NCBI GenBank assembly: GCA_016490735.1
Contig: JAEMWC010000247.1
Location: 239,501 to 303,500 of the forward strand
Origin: Pachyseris speciosa
Taxonomy: Eukaryota; Cnidaria; Anthozoa; Scleractinia; Pachyseridae
Length of the DNA: 64,000 nucleotides
Direction of reading: 5' to 3'
Part shown: one piece after another, positions 11,625 through 21,713 of the stretch
How the letters are laid out: each line of letters begins with the position of its first letter
Position numbering within the stretch: position 1 is the first letter of the stretch
Notes under the pieces: model-generated
Database searches by the model: none
Told to the model about the DNA's origin: nothing
What the model saw: only the letters and a program-made list of their open reading frames with translations
Position numbers and translations under genes: made by a program

Positions 11625-12688
11625 AGGTATGGTGCTCCGCTTGGCGGCCCTTCGGGCCGTCGGAGCTCCGCTATTATTATTTAGTACCAGATAGTGTTGT
11701 TCCTGTTGTATGAATTTAGGTCTTGTACTAAACTGTGTGCTTCCAGCGACCCTTAAAGCAGACCATGGTCTGCACCACACTCTTCTGAGCTTTAGTAAAT
11801 GTTTCGAATAAGAACCTGCTTCATTTGTCAAGCTGAAATGGTTCGTATGATTATACTGAAACAAACTATTCAATTAAATAACGTATTATAATTCGCTTGA
11901 TACGCTGGAGAAAAATAGGGTGCGAGTGGTGCCGGCGAAGCTTTTCCATTGCCTGCTACGTAGGCTGCACTTACAAGGACAGTAACATTATTTGATGATA
12001 TCTTAGCTTCTAACACCCCTTATAACTTAATTTAACTAACATTGTCAAACATAGGCAATATAACTGTTGTGACTACTTCCTCGCCTTTTGTTTTTTAGAC
12101 ATCTTGAAATCTGAATTCTCCTTACTGTGTTAAATACTTCTTTTCGTACAACTTCTAATAGTTTCTTTGCAAAAGTGCTGGTAGTAACTATGAATTATGC
12201 AGTGGTAAAGCAAAACAAAACAAAACAAAACAAAACAAAACAGAAAATAAGCATACAGGAGAACTTCAGCAATGAAGCAAAACTGCGATTGCTCGCTAGA
12301 ATCTGGAACTCGTCTTTTTTGACATTTAAGTTTTCTTTTAGTTTCCAGCTGTGTGACCTATCAGTACGATTCTAAAGCCTTTCTTTTTTCACTGGTGAAC
12401 AAGCCTGGATGGGCGCCTGTGAAACTGCCTCAGACGGGAGAGTATAGCTCTTATCGCTATTCCATTTACATCTGCTTATTGTATGGGCCCATATTCGGAG
12501 GAGGTCACGACATCTATGTTTCCGACTACGCATCATCCAACAGACATTCTCAAGCAAACCTTGGCTGGACGTACGGTCCACCAAGCGGCTACAGCTATGG
12601 CAGTGCCTTTGCCCAAACTTTCCTCTCAGGAGGAAGTGACTTATATTTTACACCAGACGAAGTAGAAACATTCTACGAGACAACTTAA
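1..12688 (+). CDS. Lectin-like/EGF/TLDc protein gene, copy A (5' partial, nine exons)
   Basis: Nine exons join in one open frame: 1-102, 1302-1469, 1923-2033, 2672-2791, 3323-3413, 4027-4401, 5667-5807, 6880-7116, 12342-12688 (563 codons plus TAA). Phases match at every junction (0,0,0,0, then 1 throughout). Domain order is the end of one H-type-lectin-like beta-sandwich repeat, two further such repeats, a C-type lectin domain, a calcium-binding-type EGF and a C-terminal TLDc domain. Cysteine-rich lectin and EGF modules imply secretion or surface display. TLDc is best known from intracellular proteins (OXR1, NCOA7, TBC1D24), so this architecture is unusual. The signal peptide and promoter lie before the window. 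The gene converges on a decayed CARD-gene copy. A paralogous pseudogene follows at 18,626-26,121. Seen: exon phases and motifs. Inferred: role in recognition of glycans or microbes. Confidence 0.8.
103..1301 (+). other. Intron with hairpins; left boundary of the duplication
   Basis: No coding sequence is seen. The stretch contains three small inverted repeats (about 142-170, 191-239, 552-592) and an A-run near 369-386. Homology with 16,126 onward begins near 649, so this marks the left edge of the segmental duplication inside the intron. Confidence 0.6.
191..239. repeat. Perfect 18-bp hairpin
   Basis: Bases 191-208 and 222-239 are exact reverse complements with a 13-base loop. A related but weaker hairpin lies at 552-592 (8-bp outer stem GCGTAAGC). 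They may be fold-back transposon ends. No mature-miRNA evidence can be read from sequence alone. Confidence 0.6.
1302..2033 (+). CDS. Copy A exons: second H-lectin-like repeat (1302-1469 and 1923-2033)
   Basis: Two phase-0 exons (56 and 37 codons) encode one repeat. The first opens [15 protein letters not shown] and ends [11 protein letters not shown]; the second opens [17 protein letters not shown] and ends NNAYCQ. The pattern of alternating hydrophobic strands, a DAALIWNED segment and INV-NWFAF at the exon junction matches the H-type lectin fold. Acceptors are ttttcag and ttgacag; donors are gtaggt and gtaaaa. The longer minus-strand frame at 1893-2084 is antisense to the second exon. Carbohydrate binding is inferred from fold only. 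Confidence 0.65.
2672..3413 (+). CDS. Copy A exons: third H-lectin-like repeat (2672-2791 and 3323-3413)
   Basis: The first exon reads [20 protein letters not shown] and ends ATWIE; the second reads [16 protein letters not shown] and ends SYAVLT with one base left over (phase 1). Together they give a third beta-sandwich repeat. The donor of the first exon is GC (gcacga) in this copy and GT (gtacga) at the matching place in copy B (20,121), so splicing here may be weakened or may use the minor GC-AG class. Confidence 0.65.
4027..4401 (+). CDS. Copy A exon: C-type lectin domain
   Basis: A single 375-bp exon, phase 1 at both ends, encodes a complete [19 protein letters not shown] at the start, WLGFND in the middle, [12 protein letters not shown] at the sugar-site loop, and WNDVRC plus QFTCKKG at the end. 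The calcium/sugar motif is QPN rather than the EPN (mannose type) or QPD (galactose type) of vertebrate lectins, while the WND calcium-site motif is kept. Calcium-dependent sugar binding is plausible but its specificity cannot be read from sequence. The exon is preceded by tttttggtgcag and followed by gtacga. Confidence 0.85.
5036..5145. repeat. Degenerate GTC/ATC/GTT trinucleotide microsatellite, copy A
   Basis: A run of GTCATC, GTTATC and GTTGTT triplets lies in the intron between the lectin and EGF exons. The copy-B counterpart near 22,350-22,440 is shorter, showing length divergence since duplication. Confidence 0.7.
5667..5807 (+). CDS. Copy A exon: calcium-binding EGF domain
   Basis: The 141-bp exon is phase 1-1 and encodes [27 protein letters not shown] and GFIGDGFQC. 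Six cysteines and the D-x-N-E-C opening with an aromatic or asparagine position inside the third loop fit the EGF-CA family. It links the lectin domain to the TLDc domain and probably serves as a rigid extracellular spacer. Confidence 0.85.
5854..6465. mobile_element. PiggyBac-like MITE, copy A
   Basis: The element is flanked by TTAA at 5,850-5,853 and 6,466-6,469. Its ends read CCCATTG and CAATGGG. TTAA target duplication with CCC/GGG termini is the piggyBac signature. The interior has a purine-rich AAAGCGAAAG tract near 6,180-6,260 and no transposase. The same insertion is at 23,151-23,760, so it predates the segmental duplication. Confidence 0.65.
6880..7116 (+). CDS. Copy A exon: N-terminal half of TLDc domain
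   Basis: The 237-bp exon, phase 1-1, encodes a short linker then [35 protein letters not shown] and [12 protein letters not shown]. The F-H-x-x-C-D-x-K-G-P-T and IFGGYT motifs are hallmarks of TLDc. The exon continues into 12,342 through a G+TT codon. It has no counterpart in copy B, where unrelated sequence occupies the site. Confidence 0.8.
7709..7733 (+). ncRNA. Hammerhead-like core, copy A (probably degenerate)
   Basis: The sequence CTGACGA, an extra A, a GGGC/GCTC stem capped by TAAC, then GAAAC is arranged like a hammerhead catalytic core. Position 7 of CTGANGA is variable in known hammerheads. The flanking GGTTTATC (about 7,698) and GATAAACC (about 7,786) can pair. The extra A after the core and weak pairing next to the would-be cleavage site argue against activity. 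The copy-B version is at 24,942-24,966. Confidence 0.35.
9060..9560 (-). mobile_element. 5'-truncated LINE fragment (ORF2 C-terminus and 3' UTR)
   Basis: Minus-strand translation near 9,560-9,422 reads [20 protein letters not shown] then [12 protein letters not shown] and a stop. This matches the C-terminal tail seen on many invertebrate non-LTR reverse transcriptases. The remainder is AT-rich 3' UTR. The catalytic domain is absent. Confidence 0.5.
12211..12242. repeat. (CAAAA)n microsatellite, copy A
   Basis: Six tandem CAAAA units. The orthologous tract in copy B (25,640-25,661) has about four, a simple length marker between duplicates. Confidence 0.9.
12342..12688 (+). CDS. Copy A exon: C-terminal half of TLDc domain and stop
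   Basis: The acceptor tttcttttag at 12,341 gives [14 protein letters not shown], matching the usual TLDc continuation. [10 protein letters not shown] is the conserved GP-x-FGGG-HD-hydrophobic core. The exon ends [10 protein letters not shown] and TAA at 12,686-12,688. A nearer AG seven bases downstream would break the frame, so 12,342 is the better start. The preceding intron is 5.2 kb in this copy. Confidence 0.8.
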
Positions 12689-14269
12689 AACGTCATCTAA
12701 AGCCTTGCACTAAGGTTTCAACCTCAGCATGTTGCATTTAAGTATCATGATTAAAGTTAGAGCTCTGAAAAGTATATCAGCAGAATAAGACTCCTTGTTA
12801 AAAGAAATTAAATGGTTTTTCAAACATCGTTTATCATCGGGGATGAGACAGACTTGTGGACTACCGGAGGGTTACTTTGTTGAGCTAAGACAAAGTCAAG
12901 GGTGCGAACGTTCAAGTAAATTACAGTACTTTTAGCTTATAACATGAATGCGAGTTTCATCTCGCAGTTTTATATTATTAAAATAAAACCACTTTGATAC
13001 TGAGGAAATATGACTCATTTGTTTTGTATCATAAATATATCACGTTTTATACCTGTGATGGTATAAACTGATAAATCTTATGGGGCGCGGATAAACCTTA
13101 AAGGCCCCAAATATAAAGAATTTCCCGGGGGAGCTTGGCCCTGCCTCCCAATCCTTATTATCGTCTTTCGTGTTCCCTGTTGCTTATGTTGGCGTGCTGT
13201 AGGCTTTTAGGGTTTTACCAAAACTCTTTCTCCCAAATTCTCGATGACAGACGTGGATTTGAATTTAATTCAAACACGGAAAAATCAGTTGCAATAGTGG
13301 TGGTGCAAAAAGCAAGGTAAGCTGGTGCTATTTGTTAAGTAATTCCTGAATCGAAAAATTAATCAAATCCATCCCAAAAGAGATATTTTTCCCATATTGT
13401 GGCACCAAAATAGAAAATCTTCTCCCTATTCAACACATATCGTGAAATTCGGAGACCAATTCATTTATTCCCTAACTTTTAGTGATGCAGTTTAACTCAG
13501 TGAAACCTCCCGCAAATTGAGTGAGTAGTTAAAAATCAAGATAAGTTGCCAATAGTAGTCCAGGAGCCATCTGGGACTGAAAATATCCCTCAGCCGTTTT
13601 AACAAATAGAGTAATACACTTAAAATTTTCTCATTTAAACTATGGGTGCATTCTTTTAGAAATACTTGGGATAGACGGTATTCTCGTTCCATTTTGGGAA
13701 CTATTCTGGTTTGGCAAAACTGAACAGAAAAGCGTTCCATTCATTCTGCCGCCGATACCAGAATGAATAGAGTCACGAGAAGCATCAGAATATTTTTTAA
13801 CTCAGATATATAGAATATGCAGTCCACTGAAAAGTTTTGGAGGGAAAATCGTGCGTAGTGCAACAAGTTCATGATGTAGCACCGGAAGTCAGGTTTACAC
13901 CCTCGATCCAGACCATGCTACGAGCTAATTTTCTTTTATTCTCATATTAGTACCTAAAGAACGGACCTTAGGTAGAATCATACAGTAATAACTTGATGAT
14001 ACAGTGGTAGTAGTAAGAAATTTTGGGGATCGACGGTTGAAACAGATATTAACGCTTTGATTGTCGAGGTAGCACTTTGAGCGCACAAAACGCACTGAAG
14101 CTATTTAAAGAAAAAACAAAATCAATTTAAGAATACTCCGAACACAAATGAGGAAAGAAAAACAATAAGGCTCATGTCATCCACATCACAAGATAATATG
14201 TGATAAATGTGTATGCTTACTGCTGCATTAGCTAACTCATGAGCAAATGGAGGATTGAATCTCAGTAGG
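12689..14269. other. Convergent 3' flank between TLDc gene A and CARD remnant A
   Basis: This non-coding stretch is homologous to 33,608-35,329 in unit B. It holds the 3' ends of both convergent genes. The TTAA at 12,738-12,741 is the empty target site of the 7.4-kb block inserted in unit B. No domain-bearing frame is seen. Confidence 0.65.
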
Positions 14270-15606
14270 TTAGAGTTCGAGGGATTCACTTGATGCTTTG
14301 ATTTCGAAAAGAACTCCGTAAAGCCAGATACCAGAAAGACGAATTCCATCAGCAGTGTTGGCTGCTTGAACGATCTTGAAGTAGCGGTACCCTGGCATTT
14401 CGCCATTGACACGCCACGTGGTTGTGAGACGGCAGCTATCAGTGCGGTCTTTAATGTGCGTTTTGCGAAGGCTGTGCCAAATGTGGCCATCAGTTGAACC
14501 TTTAAGTTGAGGCAAGATAAGGGCGGGGTCTCTCTTTCGATCTGTTAGGGCATAGTGAATGATGAACAAAAGATGATTCTCACCCAAATCAATCCACCAC
14601 CATGAATTAGGTTTTTCTTCAGTACCACAGGTTGGGCCTTTCCTGCTGAGTAGTACATCAATTGCTTCTCCCGGCCCGTCAGTGGAACGCGTAGCTTTGA
14701 GTTTTGCTGAGGTATTATTCGTCAAGTGATGGATGACATCAAAACTTGGTTTACGATCGTCGAACGGTAGGAAAATGCGTAAATAAAAAGATAATAACTC
14801 TGTTGCTTGCATTGACAATAATAACCAGTGATCACACACAAACCAAGCTTTCATGTATTTTACTGGAAAACAATGTTCATTGGCGTTTCGTATTACAGTG
14901 GAACCCCGATATAACGATATGCCCAAGGGAGCAATAAAATTATATCGTAATATCAAGGAACAATTATATCGAAACTCCCAATATAACGTTATGGCCGTAT
15001 AATAACCGAAAATATCGTTATATCGGGGTAAACTTAACATGTAATATTTTAATGCATATTTTTTTAAACGAAATTTGGGATGAGTATCAAATGATTCACA
15101 AATATAACATTTCAAGAGCGCAGCAATGTCCTTAAACAGTTTGCAAAGCACTAAAAGTTTTCAAAGTTTACACAGCAAATTCTGTCTGGGTGTGAATCGT
15201 ACAAGTGAAAAAAATCAACTGAAACATTTGAAGTTATGACTGTTATCGTTTTTACTTATCCAGTTCACGTGTTCATTGATTTTTTAAAGAACCAGACACT
15301 TGTTCACTCTGAAAGTACTCCTGCAGTCTTAAAAACGCGTCCTCCATCGCCGAAAGAGAGAAAGAAATTCTCTCTCTCGTTCGCCTGAATCTTTCAACGT
15401 AATTACAGAATCCCTTATTGCCTTCACTTAATCTCTCGTCACCCTCTTTAATTGCATTCACCCTTGCTTTTACCCTTCTTACGAGATTCTCTTTCTCGCT
15501 TTGTAGCTTCAGTCTTTTTCTCTTGAACAAGTTCTCTTTCTCTTTCCAAGCTCATGAGAAGGCTCTTGCGTTCTTGGTTTGTGTTGGGTTTTCTCTTTAG
15601 CGCGCC
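14270..15606 (-). pseudogene. CARD/coiled-coil/F5-8C-like gene, copy A remnant
   Basis: Minus strand. The last exon (14,778-14,270) is still open and encodes the F5/8-type-C-like domain: SWWWIDLGENHLLF, GSTDGHIWHSL, GYRYFKIVQ and LSGIWLYG. The splice acceptor before it reads AC where unit B has AG, so normal splicing is lost. Only about 187 bp of the coiled-coil exon survive (15,606-15,420, matching 40,385-40,199), fused to intronic sequence, and the reading frame shifts inside it. CARD and the other exons are absent. An in-frame three-residue insertion distinguishes the last exon from unit B. Confidence 0.75.
14896..15070. mobile_element. Pogo/Tigger-like element, left end only
   Basis: The end CAGTGGAACCCCGATATAAC after TA matches the left end at 35,952 in unit B. 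The right end is missing because the deletion that removed most of the CARD gene cut through the element. Confidence 0.5.
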
Positions 15607-16125
15607 TACAGGCTTCCCAAGCTCAAAATTCGACTCTGCGTCAGCTTGTTTATGTAGAGAATTGTATGAAAAAGTGTGTAAATAACTATCTAATTAGAAA
15701 TAATGTTTTCCTACCTCAAATGTGTCGCGTACTTGTCTCTTGTGCCGATTTGGAAGCCATTCTGCCGTCGTTTAGCGAAGTTATTCGAAATCGTTGTCTC
15801 TCCTTCTAAAAGAAGGAGAAGGCAGACCACTCCATCGATCGCATCAATCGCTGGCCAGACGTCATTCCACAAATCGCTCTCTCCTCAAAAGGAAAAGTCC
15901 CGAATTGCAATCAAACAAACAGTTCCATAAAGCCCAATAAATTTCACTCCACATACGTGTGCTTCGGCGATCGAAAGACTCATGAAGAATGAAAATTTTG
16001 GCTTAAAGTTTACTTCTTCGGCTTTCCTGATATGCTTGTGACCGACTTCAAGCCAACGGCCGCTACGCAAGGTCAACTCTGATTGGTCTATTTGAGCCAA
16101 GTCACGCACTGACAACAGTCAACAG
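15607..16125. other. Segment shared with 26,925-27,474, at the A/B unit junction
   Basis: About 520 bp here are closely similar to 26,925-27,474. No coding exon is convincing: the minus-strand ATG near 15,760 opens only 14 codons before TGA. The shared piece includes AAGTCACGCACTGACAACAG just before the start of unit B, so it lies at the recombination junction. Confidence 0.6.
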
Positions 16126-16322
16126 CGTGAATTTACTCAATACACTTTATCTATGTTACAGGTTACTGAAGACCGATCAAAAATGAGGATTATTCCAATT
16201 AACATTTAACTGAAACCAGTAATATTTCCATTCGTCCAAAACATATGCTAAGATTTACTCTTAACCTATATGGTAGGCTTTTCCGCAGCTTTCGATAGAC
16301 ATGGTAACGTCAACTGCTAATT

Positions 16323-18154
16323 ACCCGGGCTGCGCGCGTCTCGCGCGGCGCCCGGGTCTTAAACTACCGACGGTTCTTCTTTTTCGTCGTCGAGTATCAT
16401 CCACAAAGGGCACTTCCGGCGTTGCTGCGCAAGCGCTAACTATTTTTAACAACAGTGATGCGTGTTGTCACGTATGGGGAAATGTCGATTCACCTTGTGG
16501 CTTTTGAAGTCTGAACAAACAATATGTTAAGAGAAGTGTCTATGCGAATGATTGCAAGTTCAACGGCGAGAAGAAAGCTTTTAACATGAGTAACCTTAAC
16601 TCCAGATGGACTGCCGTGTTTCCTCGTGTCTGCTTCAGTAGACTGCGATTAGTCTCTAATTTTGGCGATGGATTGTGGGGCGGGCGAAAGACACGTGCGC
16701 GCGCGAAGTTGCGAGGAGACGCGACGCGAGGGGAGCGCCAAAAATTAGAGACTACAGACAAAGGGAGTTTGACCTTTCACGGCCGAGTGATTCGGAAGTA
16801 TAAATCTCATATCAACAGCAAGAATGATACTTGTTGTCACGTATCGGAAAACGTCGATTCACCTTGTGTCTTTGAAGTCTGAACAACTAATACGTTAAGA
16901 GAAGTGTCTATACGAATGTTTGCAAGTTCAACAGCGAGAAGAAAGCTTTTAACATGACCAAAATTTAACTCCAGATGGACTGCCGTGTTCCCCGTATCCG
17001 CTCCATTGAGATGTACATTTTGTTGAATAACTCAAGTACGGGATATCATACACCCCTGAGAATTTGACAGGTAGTTAATTTACTATTTCAATTTCTGGAC
17101 TTTAATTTTTGAATGATAAGCGATTAGTTTTTACAAATGTACTAGCATCCCTTGAAACTGTCCAGAAACGTTCCTTTCTTGTGTTTCAAATGACCCTGGA
17201 TTGACGTATTTGTAAACAGTTTCACTCTGCTAATTAATTTTCTACTCACATTTCACCGAGACTCCATTCACATTTATGCGAAAAAATCCTACATCGTTCG
17301 ATAAGCGTTTCCTTTCTCAAACAATTATCCATCGAAGCGAAAACAAGTGTGCTTAGTTTTTTTTTGGAATCAATACACTATTTTTATCACCCCTGCATAA
17401 TGATAAACCTCTGTGGCCTAAAGGTCAGACCGCCGACCGGTTAGCTTAGTGGTAGAGCACCGGACTACCGTGCGGGAGGTCGCGGGTTCAAACCCCGGCC
17501 GGACCAACACTCAGGGTCTTTAAATAATTGAGGAGAAAGTGCTGCCTTTGTAATGACATCTGCAAATGGTTAGACTTTCTAGTCTTCTCGGATAAGGACG
17601 ATAAACCGTAGGCCCCGTCTCACAAGTCTTCATAATTGATTCTGTGGGACGTTAAAGAACCCACGCACTGTTCGAAAAGAGTAGGGGACGTAGTCCCCGG
17701 TGTGGTGGTCTATCTCTACTAGAATGTGGTTACGGCGGAGGGATTTGCAGTTACGGGCCTACAGAAATTGGCGCAAGCTGTTGTAGTGTCCCTGCCAGGT
17801 CTCTGGCGAAGACTATAAATCATAAATCATAAATCAGGTCATTGTTCCTGCCTGCGACGCAGCTAAACCGGGTTCGATGTCCTTTAGTGGTATATATCAC
17901 GGGCTTTATTTTTTCTGTTTCTCTTTTTCTTGTTCTTTTAGAAATATTTTTTACAAGTGTTATAATTATTGTTCTCAATGGTTGAGCTGTATTTTAGAGG
18001 AATATATGTTGATAGGGGTCTAAAGAAATAGACTCCAACACAAGCTAAACACAATGCGTCCGATGTAAGAAAGACAGACTTCTCTCTATTCTTTTGTTTA
18101 GCACTAAGTTAGGGATACAATACTGTTTTTTGCAAGCCCGGGTTTAGGCTAATT
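16323..18154. mobile_element. 1.83-kb insertion in unit B flanked by GCTAATT
   Basis: Unit A is uninterrupted here (near 845). In unit B the seven bases GCTAATT occur at 16,316-16,322 and 18,148-18,154. The left side begins ACCCGGGCT and the right side has AGCCCGGGT four bases before the flanking repeat. Inside are two direct repeats of about 165 bp (16,457-16,625 and 16,832-16,990), a GC-rich inverted repeat between them, and a tRNA-derived SINE. No transposase is visible. Class is uncertain. Confidence 0.55.
17428..17836 (+). mobile_element. tRNA-derived SINE
   Basis: 17,435-17,506 resembles a tRNA: a D-arm GCTTAGTGGTAGAGC (A and B box region) and GGTTCAAACCCC. It is followed by a SINE body and a tail of three TATAAATCA-like units (17,812-17,836). 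The acceptor arms do not pair, so it is not a functional tRNA gene. A GGGACGTTAAAGAACCCA motif near 17,645 lies in the body. Confidence 0.75.
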
Positions 18155-21100
18155 GTAGCCTCTTGTTGTAATCTTAGGCAGCATTTAGTGGCGATAGATG
18201 CTTATCATAGGTCAGCATGTTGTAAAACGTTTTTATTTTTCTAAAGCCTCGTTGTCTCAGATGATTTGCATTTTACAAGTTCATTTATTGCTTGGCCAGT
18301 ACGAATAGATCCAGTAACGCAAGTGCGCGTTCGCTTAATTTTATAGAAATATTAATAGCAAACTAATAGTATGACATGTTGCCCAGTTTAAGACAATCTT
18401 TTATGACTAGAGGTTTGCACGTGTTACAGAATTGCACTCCCCGAGTAATTAGAGTCGGTCCAAGGATTATTACCGGAGGCTAACGGTTCTTTACTTTGGC
18501 AGTTCGTTAGCAATAACAATCCAAATATATCTCAGGGCGAAAATCTCTATGATCTCCATATTTTCCTTTTCAAATACCAGAAGTGCAACCAACGTCAAAC
18601 AATTTCGTATGCTCTTTGTTTTCAGGGCAAATTTGTGAAGGCACCAGTAGTTCTTGTGACGTCACAACATTTAAGGACTGGGAAAGAATACGATGCAGCT
18701 CTACTTTGGAATGAGGATACTACGAAGGAATCTTTCAAGACGTGTCTTCGTGAAATGCAAAATTTTGATGGAAAGCATGAAGATATTAACGTGGTAGGTG
18801 TTAAACAAATGCTGTGATAGTAGAAAGGAAAAATCGTCGGAACTGCTTCTAATAATTCCAAACATATATAACTGGAGCTTTGAAATGATATTCCATAATA
18901 GTCTATATGGAAAAACCGAAAAGTAAGAAGTGTGATTATAGTTACAAGTCCGCCAATTCTGAGCCTGACCACCACAACTGTCACTCTGTCCTATTGAGGG
19001 GCGTCACCCTAGAGGAGATCTTCATTTCTTGAACAAAGAAACAGTGAAAGGAGTTTTGCTACTAACGTAACACTAACAAATACTTTCAGGGTTTGTTTAT
19101 GACAGGAATTGTCCAAACATTATGTGAAAAAAATGTCTCAGAACACCTCGCGCACTAATGTCCACTAAGCGTAAATACCAAAGACACGGTCGATCATTTT
19201 AACAATTCAGTGCCGTTTAATAATCTTTTTTGACAGAACTGGTTTGCGTTTTCGAAACTTCACAAGCCACTGTTTACCGAGCATGGCGTTGTCCATTTTC
19301 CAAACACAAATCCACCAACAGATGAAAAAAACAATGCTTACTGTCAGGTAAAAGTAGCTAGCTCCAGAGATGGAATAGTAGAGGCCGTGAATGCGCATCA
19401 CTGGATTTACCCAGTAGGCCGGAATCTGGCTCTGTGATATTATAACCTCTTTGTGCACAATACAAATGCAAAGGGTAGGTCGCTTTGGCATAGTTAGAAA
19501 ATATGAGGTTGCATCGCATCATAAGGAAACATGAACGCATGCGAAACATATTTAAATGTTGCAGACAATGCGATGGAGGGAATGACTATTTTATGCAATT
19601 TTTACAAGCCATGCTACTGAAAGGCCTACAACATATCGGGTAGAGAATCTAGCCATTAGACCCACCCTTGATTTTCATTGTACACTTACAATTCACACTT
19701 AATTGTTTATCATTGCATGAAGTGATAAGATATACTATGTGAGCTTTTAACACTTGAAGTATGTCAGTATGTGATGCCGTTTGAAATCTTCAGTATGCAT
19801 ATGTCATGATTTATGCATAAAATAGTGTTACAGCATTAATTCATGTGACATTACAAGCAGATCAAGATTGCTGAGGAAATTGAGTCTATTACATTGTTTT
19901 TCTTCAATTTTTTTAAACTTGTTTTTCATTTATTTAAATAACCTATTTTCAATAGCATCAAGAAGGGATAACAGCTTTACCTTAGTACTTTTGTTTGCAG
20001 ATCGTTTCATTTACAAGAAATTACAACACCACACCCACAGTTCTCCTATCAGCCAATCACAGCACAACCGAAAGTGGCAACTCGGCTGCAGACCACAATG
20101 GTATTGCGACCTGGATTGAGGTACGATTTTCTTTTATACCTGGTTATGCAAAACAATAAGACCTGCTCTACCAAACTCTCTTCTCCCAAGGCCTTTACAA
20201 AGTAGAGCTAAGAACACGTCTTGGAGTTTTAAAGCACTTAGTGACAAGTGGTCATTGTGGCCCATCAAATCTCTCAAATCACTGACAGAATCGCATGCAT
20301 ACATATATGTGTAACTGTTAATTGCACATTTTTAACGAATATACTGCGACTACATGCTTTTCAGTGTTACATTTATTCATTAACGCAGTGGGGACAATAA
20401 CAAAGAATCATTAATAACACTGAAACAAACACGAAAACAAAATATGATAAAAAACAAGAAAATAAAAGAGGATTAGTTATGTCAACATTTTAGGCAACCG
20501 AAAACTAAGCGAAGAACCTCTATCGGCAACTTGAATATTAAACAAAGGTACTAATTAAAGCTTTCTCTGGTAAAGCTAAGCTGTTGCAATTGTATGGCAC
20601 GGGTAAAGCAGAAAGAACAGCCAGTTAATTTCCTGAATGTTTATATTTATAGAACATGAATTCCTCTGGGTTCAGAGCCTTTGTCAAAGAATTGTACGAG
20701 CCCCGCTACGATCCTTTATCAGTGAGTTATGCCGTCCTTACAGGTGCGTTAGCGTAGCAAACAGAGCATTTTGATAAACTAACAGATGTTATGCTGGGTT
20801 TACTCTTAACAAAATCTCATTGCTTTTTGATTGACACCAATGTGTTTTAATTTAAGCTCGGCTGGAATTTCAGGCAAATTTGCAGGTATGCGATAACCTG
20901 CTCTAGTGTTAAGAGAAGGCACCAAAATAGAATATCAAAGATGAAGTACTCAACTTTGCGACAAATCAAATAACGTTACTTTATTGAGCCTATCTAATCT
21001 GTATTCTATAACGTTTAGTGAGCTCTGCCTAAAAGTAAATAAGTAAAAACAAAACATAGTCACTGTGGGGTTTGTAGAGCTAGTCGGTTGGTCGACTTTC

Positions 21101-21338
21101 AGCATCGCCATATAGAATTCAAACTTCACAACCAACTGGAATGAGTCCATCAATTGCAACCACAAAAAGCAGTAAGCGGCATGCTTCTCTTCCCTAGGTT
21201 CAAGGTCGAAATTTGCGAAGTAAATAGCTGATTCTCATCTGTAAGTCTGTTCGTCTTATGAGACGAAAGACAATGGTAGGTAAAATTGGCCCTTGATATT
21301 TCTGACTGTTCGAAATTAAACGATTATTTTTGGTGCAG

Positions 21339-21713
21339 ATATCTGTGATCCAGGATGGAGCTACTTTTATAGCTTCTGTTACTACACAAGTGAGACGTGC
21401 ACAAACTGGACAACAGCGCTAAAAACATGCCGTCAACAGTACGCGGTACTTGCTGATGTCAACACCAATGAAGAAAATGTCTACTTGCAGCACCGCCACA
21501 ATGGAGAAAAGTCGTGATTGGGTTTTAATGACATGTCCACCGAGGGACGCTTCATTTGGGCGGATCGCGGAGCTGGGAATTTTACAGCTTGGGCCAAAAA
21601 CCAACCGAACAACTTTGGGGAAGAAGATTGCGTACACGCACTTGGTGTGGAGCACAACTACGAATGGAATGACGTGAGGTGCAGTGACTGTCATCAGTTT
21701 ACTTGTAAGAAAG
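21339..21713 (+). pseudogene. Copy B CTLD exon with premature stop
   Basis: Splice sites are intact and the length equals copy A (375 bp). The stop at 21,515 truncates the domain before the QPN loop. The frame after the stop is still open to the donor, so decay is recent. The last coding residues still include [10 protein letters not shown] and WND. Confidence 0.85.

Larger units (their letters stand above)
7117..12341 (+). other. 5.2-kb intron; bases ~7,865-11,663 absent from copy B
   Basis: Homology with copy B stops near 7,865 and resumes at attattatttagtacc near 11,663, so about 3.8 kb is either inserted here or deleted there. Inside lie a minus-strand LINE tail (about 9,060-9,560), a GGATTTGGACC-rich stretch near 8,030-8,165, AT-rich unassigned sequence, and a GC-rich inverted repeat near 11,620-11,660. 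I see no supportable gene; frames such as 11,073-11,366 lack recognisable motifs. Confidence 0.6.

Noticed and set aside
15680..15765. First coding exon on the minus strand (MASKSAQETSTRH)
   Set aside because: The frame meets TGA after 14 codons before the candidate donor, and the second copy (near 27,070) lacks the GT.
17435..17506. Functional tRNA gene
   Set aside because: D-arm and T-loop are recognisable, but the acceptor strands do not pair and the sequence runs into a SINE body with a repeat tail.
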